Notes: generated by a model from the sequence alone, not told the origin. DNA of 64,000 nt from Ruegeria sp. 6PALISEP08 (GCF_001238295.1 NZ_LGXZ01000001.1:372001-436000); one strand, 5' to 3'. Positions 10,850 to 20,012 are shown, counted from the stretch's first letter. Numbers and translations: made by a program.

Positions 10850-12304
10850 ATGGTTTCACGCGTCATCCCTGTTGATCCTTTTGATCTGATCATTTTCGGT
10901 GGCACCGGTGATCTGGCGCAGCGCAAGATCCTGCCTGCGCTGTTTCGTCGGTTCTGCGCCGGGCAATGGCATGAGGATGCGCAGATAATCGCAGCCGCCC
11001 GGGCGAACCATACTGCGGAAGAGTTTCGTGAGATGGTGGCCGAATCTTTGCGCCAGCACGCACCGAGGCGAGCGCAGGACAGCCGGGCTCTGACCCGGTT
11101 TTTACTGCGGGTTGACTATGTGCCGCTAGATGCAATGACAGCAGAAGGCTGGGATGTTCTTAGCGAAAAGCTGTCGCCCAACCGTGTTAGGGCGTTCTAC
11201 TTCTCGGTCGGGCCAAGTTTGTTCGGCCCGTTGGCCGAACGGGTGAGGGCGCATGATCTGGCAACGGACGACACCCGTGTCGTGGTGGAAAAACCGTTCG
11301 GGCATGATCTGGACAGTGCACGGGCGCTGAATGCCACACTGGCCGCGCACTTCGACGAAAGCCAGATTTACCGGATCGACCATTATCTGGGCAAGGAAAC
11401 CGTGCAGAATCTTATGGCCGTGCGGTTTGGCAACATGCTGTTCGAGCCCCTGTGGAACAGCCAATATGTCGACCACATTCAAATAACGGTTGCAGAAACC
11501 GTGGGGATTTCGGGGCGAGAAGAGTATTATGAGCGCGCAGGCGCCATGCGGGACATGGTTCAGAATCACCTGATGCAATTGCTCTGTCTGATCGCGATGG
11601 AACCTCCGGCCAAATTTGATCCCGACGCAGTGCGCGACGAGAAACTCAAGGTGATCCGAGCTCTTGACCCGGTTGAGCCCCATCATATTGTGAGGGGCCA
11701 GTTCGCGGCAGGGCCAGAAGGAGCTGGCTATCGGGATTGCGTTGGCAATCCACGTTCGACAACCGAAAGCTATGTCGCGTTGAAGGCCCATATCAGCAAC
11801 TGGCGGTGGGCTGGAACGCCATTCTATCTGCGCACGGGCAAGCGTTTGGTGGCGCGGTCTTCCGTGATCAATGTGATGTTCAAGGACGCGCCGCATTCGA
11901 TCTTCGGGGAAGAAGCTGGGCGGCACGCCAATGCGTTGTCGATCCGCTTGCAGCCCAACGAAGGGATCACGCTGAAGGTAACGATCAAAGAGCCGGGACC
12001 GGGCGGGATGCGTCTGGTCGATGTTCCCTTGGACATGAGCTTTGCCGAGGCCTTGGGGCCCGAAAATCAGGATCCGCCGGATGCCTATGAACGGTTGGTG
12101 ATGGATGTGATCCGGGGCAATCAGACGTTGTTCATGCGTGGGGACGAGGTCGAGGCCGCCTGGGCCTGGACCGACCCGATCATCGCCGGGTGGCTTGCAC
12201 GTGGCGACGTGCCCAAACCTTATGACAGCGGCAGCACAGGGCCGGGCGACGCCGAGCTGCTGATGAAACGAGACGGTCGCCGTTGGCAAGGAATCAAGCC
12301 ATGA
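10850..12304 (+). CDS. zwf: Glucose-6-phosphate 1-dehydrogenase
   Basis: 484 residues catalysing NADP-dependent oxidation of glucose 6-phosphate to 6-phosphogluconolactone, the entry to the Entner-Doudoroff and oxidative pentose phosphate routes. The Rossmann fingerprint IIFGGTGDLAQRKILPAL is at residues 13-30 and the active-site motif RIDHYLGKE near residue 175. The C-terminal domain has the typical FYLRTGKRL and IQPNEGI-like (RLQPNEGITL) blocks. It is the first gene of a zwf-pgl-pgi operon. Its stop overlaps the pgl ATG by 4 bp (ATGA). A promoter is expected inside or next to the 5' end of the divergent radical SAM gene. Confidence 0.96.
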   Translation: MVSRVIPVDPFDLIIFGGTGDLAQRKILPALFRRFCAGQWHEDAQIIAAARANHTAEEFREMVAESLRQHAPRRAQDSRALTRFLLRVDYVPLDAMTAEGWDVLSEKLSPNRVRAFYFSVGPSLFGPLAERVRAHDLATDDTRVVVEKPFGHDLDSARALNATLAAHFDESQIYRIDHYLGKETVQNLMAVRFGNMLFEPLWNSQYVDHIQITVAETVGISGREEYYERAGAMRDMVQNHLMQLLCLIAMEPPAKFDPDAVRDEKLKVIRALDPVEPHHIVRGQFAAGPEGAGYRDCVGNPRSTTESYVALKAHISNWRWAGTPFYLRTGKRLVARSSVINVMFKDAPHSIFGEEAGRHANALSIRLQPNEGITLKVTIKEPGPGGMRLVDVPLDMSFAEALGPENQDPPDAYERLVMDVIRGNQTLFMRGDEVEAAWAWTDPIIAGWLARGDVPKPYDSGSTGPGDAELLMKRDGRRWQGIKP

Positions 12305-12972
12305 ATATTCTGGAATACGCAGACCGTGAAATGCTTGCTATCGACGTGGCAAATGCCTTGGCGGGCGAGCTTGAAGCCACATTGCTGCATAACGACACCG
12401 TTGCGCTGGCGGTTCCTGGTGGGACAACGCCAGGGCCAGTGTTTGATAGCCTCTGCGCCGCTGACCTTGAGTGGGACCGTGTGCGTGTTCTGGCGACAGA
12501 TGAACGGTGTGTACCTGTCGATCATGAGCGGTCGAACGAGCGTCTGATCCGTGAAAGGCTGCTGACCAACCGGGCCTCTGCCGCGCATTACATCCCGCTC
12601 TATGTACCCGGTGCGGAACCCGAGGCGGCGTTGCCGGAAATCGAATCCCTGATTGCGCCGGTGTTGCCGTTGTCGGTACTGGTTCTCGGGATGGGCGACG
12701 ACATGCATACGGCATCGTTGTTTCCTGGGATGGAAGGGCTGGCCGAGGCGCTGGACAGCAACGCGCCTACACTTACCGTTGCGCGCACCGAGGTGCAGCC
12801 AGAGGCGCGCATTTCCCTGACCGCGCCGGTTTTGGACGGCGCTTTGTCGAAACACCTGATCATCCACGGTCAGGCAAAGCGCGACGCGTTGGAAAAAGCC
12901 ATGTCGCTGCCACCGGAAGACGCGCCAATCGCCGCAGTGCTTAGCGGTATGACAGTCCATTGGTCGGAGTAA
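12301..12972 (+). CDS. pgl: 6-phosphogluconolactonase
   Basis: 223 residues hydrolysing 6-phosphogluconolactone to 6-phosphogluconate, the step after Zwf. The sequence has [17 protein letters not shown] (phosphate-binding loop), [18 protein letters not shown] with the typical DER, and [15 protein letters not shown], where the usual family motif is GxGxDGHTASLFP. The ATGA overlap with zwf implies translational coupling, and the pgi ATG lies 4 bp after its stop. Note the Met in [11 protein letters not shown], where many homologues have Gly; this is common in alphaproteobacteria, as far as I recall. It acts in the cytosol. Confidence 0.93.
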   Translation: MNILEYADREMLAIDVANALAGELEATLLHNDTVALAVPGGTTPGPVFDSLCAADLEWDRVRVLATDERCVPVDHERSNERLIRERLLTNRASAAHYIPLYVPGAEPEAALPEIESLIAPVLPLSVLVLGMGDDMHTASLFPGMEGLAEALDSNAPTLTVARTEVQPEARISLTAPVLDGALSKHLIIHGQAKRDALEKAMSLPPEDAPIAAVLSGMTVHWSE

Positions 12973-12976
12973 GCTT

Positions 12977-14581
12977 ATGCAACTGGACGCTGTGAAGGCA
13001 TTGGCGGGTACGAACCGCCGCATTCTGGATCTGTTTGAGGCGGACGCAAACAGGGCCGAGGCTTTTTCGGCTTCGACCGGAGATATGCTGTTTGATTATT
13101 CCAAGACGCAGATCGGCAAGAATACGCGTTCGGCGCTGATCCAACTGTGCGAAAATGCCAGTCTTGCGGCGCGGCGCGATGCGATGTTTGCCGGCGAAAA
13201 GATCAACGAAACCGAAGAACGCGCGGTGCTGCACACGGCCTTGCGCAACCTTGATGGCGGGCCGGTCGACGTGGACGGTTTGGACGTCATGCCCGAGGTT
13301 CTGGACACGTTGCAACGGATGCGGGTCTTTGCTGAAGAAGTCCGCGGCGGCGCGATTGCCGGGGCAGGGGGCAGCTTTACCGATGTGGTCAATATTGGCA
13401 TCGGGGGATCGGATCTTGGCCCTGTCATGGCTACACATGCGTTGGCCCCGTATCATGATGGGCCGCGCCTGCACTATGTTTCGAACGTAGACGGCGCCCA
13501 TATCGCTGACACTCTGCGTCAGTTGGACCCGACACGGACATTGGTGATTGTTGCCTCGAAAACCTTCACTACCATTGAGACAATGACCAATGCACGTACG
13601 GCGCGCGCTTGGATGTCCGAAGGTGGCGGCGATCCGTCCCGGCAGTTTGCCGCTGTATCGAGCGCGTTGGACAAGACGCAGGCGTTTGGCATTCCCGAGG
13701 CGCATGTGTTTGGTTTCGCTGATTGGGTCGGTGGGCGCTATTCGGTCTGGGGGCCGGTTGGCGTGCCGGTCATGATCGCTGTCGGCTCGAACGCGTTTGA
13801 TGCCTTTCTGCGTGGCGGGCAGGCGATGGATCTGCATTTCCGCTCGGCGGATTGGGTGGACAACATGCCTGTCATGCTGGCCCTGGTTGGCATCTGGCAT
13901 CGTCAGGTTCTGGGTCATACCAGCCGCGCCGTGCTGCCTTACGATCAGCGGCTGTTGCGGCTGCCTGCCTATTTCCAGCAGTTGGAAATGGAATCGAACG
14001 GCAAATCGGTGGCAATGGATGGTTCTTCTCTGACTGTTCCGTCAGGTCCTGTGGTCTGGGGCGAGCCGGGCACAAACGGTCAGCACGCTTTTTACCAACT
14101 GATTCATCAGGGCACGGACGTCATTCCTTGCGAATTCATGGTTGCGGCTGAAGGCCACGAACCCGAGCTGACCCATCATCACCGCCTGCTTTTGGCCAAT
14201 TGTCTGGCACAATCCGAAGCCCTGATGCGCGGCCGGTCACTGGATGAAGCGCGTGACCGCATGGTGGCAAAGGGGCTGACCGGTGCTGAGCTGGAGCGTC
14301 AGGCCAGGCATCGGGTTTTCCCCGGCAATCGCCCGTCCACCACTCTAATCTATCCGAAACTCACACCGTTCGTACTGGGTCAGATCATTGCCCTCTATGA
14401 GCACCGGGTGTTTGTAGAAGGTGTTCTGTTGGACATCAATTCCTTCGATCAATGGGGGGTGGAACTGGGTAAGGAACTGGCCACTTCGCTTGGCCCCATT
14501 GTGGATGGTGCCGAGAGTGCCGACGACAAGGACGCATCCACCGCTGCATTGGTCGCCTATGCGTTGAAACACCGGGATTAA
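12977..14581 (+). CDS. pgi: Glucose-6-phosphate isomerase
   Basis: 534 residues interconverting glucose 6-phosphate and fructose 6-phosphate. Recognisable blocks are [20 protein letters not shown] near residue 137, [13 protein letters not shown] (phosphate site), [12 protein letters not shown], a catalytic-Glu/His region ([31 protein letters not shown]), and the C-terminal [10 protein letters not shown] with the catalytic lysine. Placement after zwf and pgl lets the operon recycle fructose 6-phosphate back into the Entner-Doudoroff entry, a common arrangement in marine alphaproteobacteria. A good intrinsic terminator follows. Confidence 0.96.
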   Translation: MQLDAVKALAGTNRRILDLFEADANRAEAFSASTGDMLFDYSKTQIGKNTRSALIQLCENASLAARRDAMFAGEKINETEERAVLHTALRNLDGGPVDVDGLDVMPEVLDTLQRMRVFAEEVRGGAIAGAGGSFTDVVNIGIGGSDLGPVMATHALAPYHDGPRLHYVSNVDGAHIADTLRQLDPTRTLVIVASKTFTTIETMTNARTARAWMSEGGGDPSRQFAAVSSALDKTQAFGIPEAHVFGFADWVGGRYSVWGPVGVPVMIAVGSNAFDAFLRGGQAMDLHFRSADWVDNMPVMLALVGIWHRQVLGHTSRAVLPYDQRLLRLPAYFQQLEMESNGKSVAMDGSSLTVPSGPVVWGEPGTNGQHAFYQLIHQGTDVIPCEFMVAAEGHEPELTHHHRLLLANCLAQSEALMRGRSLDEARDRMVAKGLTGAELERQARHRVFPGNRPSTTLIYPKLTPFVLGQIIALYEHRVFVEGVLLDINSFDQWGVELGKELATSLGPIVDGAESADDKDASTAALVAYALKHRD

Positions 14582-14593
14582 CGCCCCAAAAAC

Positions 14594-14630
14594 GCGGCCT
14601 GCCGCACTGGCGGGCTGCATTCTTTTATTG
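14594..14630 (+). terminator. Rho-independent terminator of zwf-pgl-pgi
   Basis: A 10-bp stem (14594-14603 with 14609-14618, including two G-T pairs) with a 5-base loop is followed by the T-rich run ATTCTTTTATT. It begins 13 bp after the pgi stop. Confidence 0.8.
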
Positions 14631-14767
14631 TCAGACAATTAAATGCTTGGCAGGGTTCCATCCTAGGAAACGACTGGATTGACGCAATGGGGCATACCCC
14701 TAGCTGTTAATGTCAGATGGATAAGGCAGGGGTCATTTAAGATCCGGCCAATGACGGGAGGATGTCC

Positions 14768-16387
14768 ATGCTGGGACAGATGATGACGCAGCCCCTGCTG
14801 ATTTCGTCACTGATTGATCATGCAGAAAGCTACCATGGCCAAACCGGGATAATCTCGGTCGAAACAGATGGCACGATTTCTGAGACCAACTGGTCCGAGA
14901 TTGCGGTTAACGCCCGGCGTCTGGGATCAGCGCTGACCAAACTGGGGTTAGAGCCGCAGGACAGGGTCGGAACCCTGGCGTGGAACAACAGGCGGCACCT
15001 GGAGGTTTATTATGCGACCTCTGGCGCGGGCTTTGTTTGCCATACGGTCAATCCACGCCTGTTCCCCGAGCAGCTGACATATATCATCAACCACGCTCAG
15101 GATCGGGTGCTGTTCTTTGATGCAACTTTCATCCCTTTGGTTGCGGCGCTGCACGAAGCGCTTACCGAAGTTCGACATTTTGTCCTCATGGGCCCGCGCA
15201 ATGAAGAGGCGGCGTCACAGATTCCCGGTCTGATGTTTTATGACGATTTGATCGAAACAGGAGATGCGGGGTTCGCATGGCCTGATCTGGATGAAAACAC
15301 AGCTTCAAGCCTGTGTTATACCTCTGGCACGACGGGCAATCCGAAAGGCGTATTGTATTCCCACAGATCGACCCTGCTGCACAGCTTTGCATCGAACACG
15401 AAGGATGTGATCGGCTTTTCCGCGATGGATGTTGTGATGCCCGTCGTACCAATGTTCCACGTTAACGCCTGGGGGTCGCCCTATGCTTGCGCCATGTCGG
15501 GTTCGCGGCTGGTCTTGCCGGGGCCAAATTTGCACGGCGAGGCGCTGGTCAACCTGATCGACACATATGGTGTAACCCTAGCCATGGGTGTGCCGACCAT
15601 TTGGCAAGGTCTGCTGGCCCATGCAGCCAAATGCGGGACTGAGTTGAAAAGCCTGGATCGAACAGTGATCGGGGGCTCGGCCTGTCCGCCTTCGATGATT
15701 GAAACCTTCCGCGAAGTCTATGGCGTCGACACGGTACACGCCTGGGGCATGAGCGAGATGAGCCCGCTGGGTACGGCAAACTACCCTCTGGCCAAACATC
15801 TTGAGCTGCCGCTGGAAGAACAGCACGCGATCCGCCTGAGCCAGGGCAGACCACCCTTTGGGGTCGAGCTGAAAATCGTCGATGATGATGGCAATGACCT
15901 GCCGCATGACGGCGAAGCTCAGGGCGATCTGATGGTCCGGGGGTATTGGGTTCTGGACAGCTATTTTATGTTGCAGGATCAGCAGCTTTTGCAGGATGGT
16001 TGGTTCGCTACGGGCGATGTCGCCACGTTGGATCCGGATGGCTATATGACTATCCGTGACCGATCCAAGGACATTATAAAATCCGGTGGTGAATGGATCA
16101 GTTCGGTCGAGCTTGAAAACATCGCTGTTGCACACCCCAAACTAGCAACCGCGGCTGTGGTAGGCGTACCGCACCCAAAATGGGACGAAAGACCCTTGCT
16201 GGTCGCGGTGAAGGCTGAAGGCGAAGACCCAAGCGAAGGCGAATTGCTGGGGTTCTTCGACGGCAAGATCGCCAAATGGCAGATTCCGGACAAAGTGGTC
16301 TTTGTCGATGCACTGCCACTGAATGCTACGGGTAAGGTGTTGAAACGAAATCTACGCGCAGATTTCGAAGATGCCCTGACGGGCTAA
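14768..16387 (+). CDS. dmdB: Acyl-CoA synthetase, probable methylmercaptopropionate-CoA ligase (DmdB-like)
   Basis: 539 residues of the AMP-forming ANL superfamily. The P-loop is YTSGTTGNPKGVLYSHRS near residue 180. The adenylate motifs are HAWGMSEMSPLG and GWFATGDVATLD, and the hinge is RDRSKDIIKSGGEW. The adenylation-site lysine is in NATGKVLKR close to the C-terminus. The opening MLGQMMTQPLLISSLI and the overall sequence resemble, from memory, DmdB of Ruegeria pomeroyi, the second enzyme of DMSP demethylation, which forms methylmercaptopropionyl-CoA. The ATG at 14768 is preferred because GGGAGG ends 6 bases upstream. It is monocistronic, with no dmdA, dmdC or dmdD nearby, so the substrate is inferred; a medium-chain fatty acid ligase is the alternative. 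Confidence 0.72.
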   Translation: MLGQMMTQPLLISSLIDHAESYHGQTGIISVETDGTISETNWSEIAVNARRLGSALTKLGLEPQDRVGTLAWNNRRHLEVYYATSGAGFVCHTVNPRLFPEQLTYIINHAQDRVLFFDATFIPLVAALHEALTEVRHFVLMGPRNEEAASQIPGLMFYDDLIETGDAGFAWPDLDENTASSLCYTSGTTGNPKGVLYSHRSTLLHSFASNTKDVIGFSAMDVVMPVVPMFHVNAWGSPYACAMSGSRLVLPGPNLHGEALVNLIDTYGVTLAMGVPTIWQGLLAHAAKCGTELKSLDRTVIGGSACPPSMIETFREVYGVDTVHAWGMSEMSPLGTANYPLAKHLELPLEEQHAIRLSQGRPPFGVELKIVDDDGNDLPHDGEAQGDLMVRGYWVLDSYFMLQDQQLLQDGWFATGDVATLDPDGYMTIRDRSKDIIKSGGEWISSVELENIAVAHPKLATAAVVGVPHPKWDERPLLVAVKAEGEDPSEGELLGFFDGKIAKWQIPDKVVFVDALPLNATGKVLKRNLRADFEDALTG

Positions 16388-16406
16388 CGTCGCGGTATGA
16401 AGGAAA

Positions 16407-16481
16407 TGGCTCCGGCGGTAGGGATCGAACCTACGACCAATTGATTAACAGTCAACTGCTCTACCGCTGAGCTACGCCGGA
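16407..16481 (-). tRNA. tRNA-Asn (GTT), copy 1
   Basis: 75 nt including encoded CCA (TGG at 16407-16409 on the plus strand). Acceptor stem TCCGGCG/CGCCGGA with G discriminator, anticodon loop CTGTTAA giving GTT, and T-arm GGTTCGATCC. It is identical over its length to the copy at 16612-16686. Confidence 0.97.
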
Positions 16482-16492
16482 ACGGTTCGCGC

Positions 16493-16521
16493 CGTATAGC
16501 AACCTGTTTCTACGGCGTCCA
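16493..16521 (-). promoter_or_regulatory. Promoter of tRNA-Asn copy 1
   Basis: On the minus strand TGGACG (-35, 16521-16516), a 17-bp spacer and TATACG (-10, 16498-16493) lie just upstream of the tRNA. The same arrangement is found at copy 2. Confidence 0.6.
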
Positions 16522-16611
16522 GAGGGCGATTAGGATTTTTCGACGAAAAATCTCGGACCGTATCCCACAGGCGCAATCGTTCTGTGGATCGGGTTTTGAT
16601 TTAGGGAAGAT

Positions 16612-16686
16612 TGGCTCCGGCGGTAGGGATCGAACCTACGACCAATTGATTAACAGTCAACTGCTCTACCGCTGAGCTACGCCGGA
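16612..16686 (-). tRNA. tRNA-Asn (GTT), copy 2
   Basis: The same 75-nt sequence as copy 1, offset by exactly 205 bp, with encoded CCA and anticodon GTT. The pair looks like a recent tandem duplication that carried the promoter with it. Confidence 0.97.
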
Positions 16687-16695
16687 ACTGAGGCG

Positions 16696-16724
16696 CGTAT
16701 AGCAACCCGGATTCCCGGCGTCCA
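16696..16724 (-). promoter_or_regulatory. Promoter of tRNA-Asn copy 2
   Basis: TGGACG, 17 bp, TATACG on the minus strand, with the same hexamers and spacing as copy 1. The sequence between the hexamers differs, but the blocks around them (cggcgtccagaggg and cgtatagcaacc) are kept. Confidence 0.6.
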
Positions 16725-16762
16725 GAGGGGAAGCGCGCGAAGCACGAAAAAATTTTTTCATG

Positions 16763-17677
16763 TCATGCGACGCGATGAAAAACCGCTGTGGCAGAAATCT
16801 CGCCGCGTGGAAGAACCATGTTTTTCCCATTCAGGTCAACAAGATGAGCGAAGACATTGCGTTCTGCAGCAGGCAACAGGGCGACGGGTGTTTCGATATA
16901 GATACGCTCTGCCAGTTGTCGGGCTGTGCCCTCTGCCTGTTCCAGAGCCGACAGAATCTGTGCCTCGCGGGATTGCCTGTGTTTGATCAGCCATTCCAGA
17001 CGGCCAGCCGGGTCTGTGATCGGCGCTCCGTGCCCCGCATGAAAAACCGACCAGTTCCGGGCACGCAGGCGGTGGCAGGCTGCCATGAAATCCGTCAAAT
17101 CTCCGTCCGGGGGTGAGACCAAAGAACTGGCCCAACCCATCACGTGGTCAGCCGTGAAACAGGTGTCCTGCCAGCCCAGTGCGATGTGATTTCCCAGATG
17201 ACCCGGGGTGTGAATGACCTCCAGCTGCCAACCATCACCGTCAATGACCTCGCCGTCTGCAAGCTCCACATCTGGACGAAATGCGAGGTCGATACCTTCG
17301 CCGCCCCCCGTCATGCCTTGTGCGACCAAACGGGTCATGACTTCGCTACGGCCAGCTTCAGGTCCGCCAAAGGCATAGATCGCTGCGCCCGTCCGCGCCG
17401 CAAGGGGGGCGGCAAGGGGCGAGTGATCCAGATGCGTATGCGTCACGATGATGTGGCTGATTCTTTGTCCGGGAGTCACAGCATTCAGAATCGCGTTTAG
17501 ATGCGCCTCATTTTCGGGGCCGGGGTCGATCACCGCGATGTCTTCGTCGCCCAGCAAGTACGTGTTGGTGCCACGATAGGTCATGGGCGAGGGATTCGGG
17601 GCCAGAATACGCCGCAGCCCCGGTTGCAGATCGACCGCAACACCTGCGGGTGGATTGAAATTGTCAGGTGCCTGCAT
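16763..17677 (-). CDS. MBL-fold metallohydrolase (LACTB2-like)
   Basis: 304 residues of the metallo-beta-lactamase fold. The zinc motif THTHLDHSPLAAPLA (HxHxDH) is near residue 80. Later ligands are in VIHTPGHLGNHI, FTADHVMGW and FHAGHGAPI. A C-terminal winged-helix-like extension (LIKHRQSREAQILSALEQ) is typical of the LACTB2/GloB-like group, some members of which are endoribonucleases and others thioesterases. The function here is therefore open between RNA cleavage and thioester hydrolysis. It lies divergent from the histidine kinase across 44 bp and converges on no gene: the tRNA-Asn pair follows in the same direction. Confidence 0.8.
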   Translation of the reverse strand: MQAPDNFNPPAGVAVDLQPGLRRILAPNPSPMTYRGTNTYLLGDEDIAVIDPGPENEAHLNAILNAVTPGQRISHIIVTHTHLDHSPLAAPLAARTGAAIYAFGGPEAGRSEVMTRLVAQGMTGGGEGIDLAFRPDVELADGEVIDGDGWQLEVIHTPGHLGNHIALGWQDTCFTADHVMGWASSLVSPPDGDLTDFMAACHRLRARNWSVFHAGHGAPITDPAGRLEWLIKHRQSREAQILSALEQAEGTARQLAERIYIETPVALLPAAERNVFAHLVDLNGKNMVLPRGEISATAVFHRVA

Positions 17678-17721
17678 TCTGTGCTCTTCCTCTTGTCCGG
17701 GCGGCCCGCTAGGTTTAGCCC

Positions 17722-19041
17722 ATGTCCTCGCAATGGCTCAAACCCTATCTGCCTCGTAGCCTCTACGCCCGGGCAGCTCTGATTCTGGTTCTGCCGGTGA
17801 TCGTGCTGCTTCTGGTGGTGGGCGTTGCGTTTATCCAGAAGCATCTGGAAGACGTCACAGGCCAGATGACACGCGCGGCGTCGCGTGAAGTGACTTTGAT
17901 CACGACCGTGATTGAGGATACCGAGACCCAGCAACAGGCATTGGCGGCCATGCGCCCCGATTTGCAGGCCCTTGAAATGAAGGCACGGTTTCTGGGCCTG
18001 AACGAAGAACCGATGGTTGGTGCGCGGCGGTGGTATGATTTCATCGCGCCGCAGGTTCAGGCCGACCTAATAGCGAATCTATCCGATCTGGTGGCGGTTG
18101 CCCTGCCGACCAGTCGCGAGGCACGGGTCTATGTTCAAACGCATCTGGGAGTTCTGGAACTGACCTTTGACAGGCGTAGATTATCCCCGGTCGCGCCGCA
18201 TCAGTTGATCGTTACAATGGTGTTTTTTGCCTTCATCATGACGACGATTTCCTTTCTTTACATGCGCAACCAATTGCGGCCGATCACGCGCCTTGCCGAT
18301 GCCGCGCAGGCATTTGGGCGCGGGCGGGTGGTGCCATATTCTCCTGGTGGCGCTATTGAGGTCCGCGCGGCTGGACATGCCTTTCTGGATATGCGCGCGC
18401 GGATTGAACGGCAGATAGAACAGCGGACTCTGATGTTGTCGGGGGTCAGTCATGACCTGCGCACGCCCTTGACGCGGCTTAAGCTAGGCTTGTCGATGTT
18501 GCCCGAAGAGGACGCAGCGCCCTTGCAGCAGGATGTGACCGAAATGCAGTCTTTGATGGATGCGTTTCTGGATTTCTCGCGCGGGGCTTCGGAAGGCCCC
18601 CCTGAAGAGGTGCAGCCAGACGCGTTCATCCGTCAGATCGTGGAAGACTCAAAGCGAGCAGGGCTTGAGGTGGAGTTGAACCAGACCGAGGGGCAGGGGA
18701 CCGTCATGCTGCGCCCTGTAGCCATTCGCAGGGCTGTTGAAAACCTGATCGGAAACGCGGTGCGGTATGGCACCCGAGCTGAGGTCAGCCTGACGGTGAA
18801 CCCGAAATCCTTGCGTATCCGCGTTGAGGATGACGGCCCCGGCATTCCGATCGAGCAACGCACCGAGGCGGTCAAACCTTTCACGCGACTTGATCCGGCG
18901 CGGAATCAGAATCAGGGCAGCGGCGTGGGCCTGGGTCTTGCCATTGTCGCGGATATCGCGCGCGCCCATGGTGGAACGTTGCGGCTTGCTAAGAGTGAGC
19001 GGTTGGGTGGGCTGTGCGCGGATATTATCATCGGGCGATAG
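17722..19041 (+). CDS. EnvZ-like transmembrane sensor histidine kinase
   Basis: 439 residues. Two membrane segments (ALILVLPVIVLLLVVGVAF near residues 17-35 and LIVTMVFFAFIMTTISFLYM near 157-176) flank a ~120-residue periplasmic sensor. A HAMP linker and the H-box SGVSHDLRTPLTRLKLGLS (phosphoacceptor His) follow. The ATPase domain shows the N box AVENLIGNAVRYG, G1 VEDDGPGIP and G2 GSGVGLGLAIVADIARAHGG. The order and motifs match the EnvZ/OmpR class, often linked in alphaproteobacteria to osmotic or envelope control. No response regulator is adjacent, so its partner must be elsewhere. The ATG is 44 bp from the divergent MBL gene. Confidence 0.88.
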   Translation: MSSQWLKPYLPRSLYARAALILVLPVIVLLLVVGVAFIQKHLEDVTGQMTRAASREVTLITTVIEDTETQQQALAAMRPDLQALEMKARFLGLNEEPMVGARRWYDFIAPQVQADLIANLSDLVAVALPTSREARVYVQTHLGVLELTFDRRRLSPVAPHQLIVTMVFFAFIMTTISFLYMRNQLRPITRLADAAQAFGRGRVVPYSPGGAIEVRAAGHAFLDMRARIERQIEQRTLMLSGVSHDLRTPLTRLKLGLSMLPEEDAAPLQQDVTEMQSLMDAFLDFSRGASEGPPEEVQPDAFIRQIVEDSKRAGLEVELNQTEGQGTVMLRPVAIRRAVENLIGNAVRYGTRAEVSLTVNPKSLRIRVEDDGPGIPIEQRTEAVKPFTRLDPARNQNQGSGVGLGLAIVADIARAHGGTLRLAKSERLGGLCADIIIGR

Positions 19042-19138
19042 CTGCACCTGCCCCTGCCAAAAAAAGCATGCAACTTTGTGATTTTGTCTGATCATGTCAT
19101 TCTGACCCCGTTTTCAAACGGCGTGGGGTTCAGGGAAA

Positions 19139-19675
19139 ATGATTAAAGCAGCTCTCAATAACTTCGAGAAAATAGTCGTTACAGTCACATCACTGTTTGC
19201 ACTTGTTCCGATTACTCAGTTTGCAAGGGAAGCCGAAGACCGAAAATTCGAACGTATGGCCAGTTTCATTGCGCTTGGCGACACCTGCAGCAATTGGATG
19301 CAGGAAGAAGTGATCCAGGGAATGGCGTTTGAACTCAAGCATTTTGTCAAAGAGGACGTGGATGAGCTGGCACCGATTCCAGTTCAGGTCCGGGCCAATC
19401 AGGTGATTTATTGTTCCTATGTCATGGATTATTTTCAGGCCGAGTTCGCAAAAGTCTATGGCCCGCCAGATCCGGACCCGGACTATTTCGAACCGACTGC
19501 TGATGAATACTTAACCATGTTGTATGACGCGTCACATTGGTCCGTTCCGATCGATTTTGAAGACTATCTTGTGACGGTCAGAAACCTGCCGCAATCGGCT
19601 GGGACCCATACGTTCTACGATACACAAAGTCCCTGGTGGCTGGCTGAAACCGTGGAAGAGTTTTTGAAATACTAG
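19139..19675 (+). CDS. Hypothetical membrane-anchored protein
   Basis: I do not recognise this 178-residue protein. A hydrophobic segment near residues 11-27 (IVVTVTSLFALVPITQF) follows a short basic start and is probably an uncleaved anchor. The rest is acidic and soluble, with a proline-aspartate patch (YGPPDPDPDYFEP) and several Trp and Tyr. Only two cysteines are seen (GDTCSNW and VIYCSYV). An AGGG ribosome site lies 4 bases before the ATG. It follows the kinase gene by 97 bp in the same direction, but there is no evidence of joint function. Its moderately lower GC content hints that it is not core. Confidence 0.6.
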   Translation: MIKAALNNFEKIVVTVTSLFALVPITQFAREAEDRKFERMASFIALGDTCSNWMQEEVIQGMAFELKHFVKEDVDELAPIPVQVRANQVIYCSYVMDYFQAEFAKVYGPPDPDPDYFEPTADEYLTMLYDASHWSVPIDFEDYLVTVRNLPQSAGTHTFYDTQSPWWLAETVEEFLKY

Positions 19676-19829
19676 TGCCAGCAGTTTATCCTGCGGAAGT
19701 GCTGCAGGGCGTTCCGAATTATGGGGCGGGTTTGAAATCGACCTGATTTTCTTAGATTTCGGAGTCCGCCGTAGTGGTAGCTCTTCGAGACGAAATGAAA
19801 CTTATTATACCAGTGTGTTTAGCGGTTTT

Positions 19830-19906
19830 TGGTAGGCCCGGCAGGACTTGAACCCGCAACCAAAGCGTTATGAGCGCTCTGCTCTAACCAATTGAGCTAC
19901 AGGCCC
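19830..19906 (-). tRNA. tRNA with CAT anticodon (probably Ile2, otherwise elongator Met)
   Basis: 77 nt including encoded CCA. The anticodon arm is GAGCG-CTCATAA-CGCTT. The acceptor stem GGGCCTG pairs with CGGGCCT through a terminal G-T pair and contains C4-G69 and C5-G68, which in Escherichia coli favour TilS lysidine modification. That points to tRNA-Ile2 (reading ATA), but methionine elongator identity cannot be excluded by eye. Confidence 0.85.
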
Positions 19907-19917
19907 GCCTCGGCGTC

Positions 19918-19945
19918 TTGCTATCACGGTGAACGCCCGCGTCAA
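19918..19945 (-). promoter_or_regulatory. Promoter of the CAT tRNA
   Basis: On the minus strand TTGACG (19945-19940) and TAGCAA (19923-19918) are 16 bp apart, with the tRNA 5' end about 12 bp downstream. Confidence 0.5.
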
Positions 19946-20012
19946 GCCTGACCGTTGCAAGATGTTGCACAATAGACTAACCCGCCCGCAAAGCACTCAT
20001 GAGGGACCAGCC

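Noticed and set aside
11126..12289. 387-codon open frame on the minus strand
   Set aside because: Antisense to zwf, whose motifs are complete.
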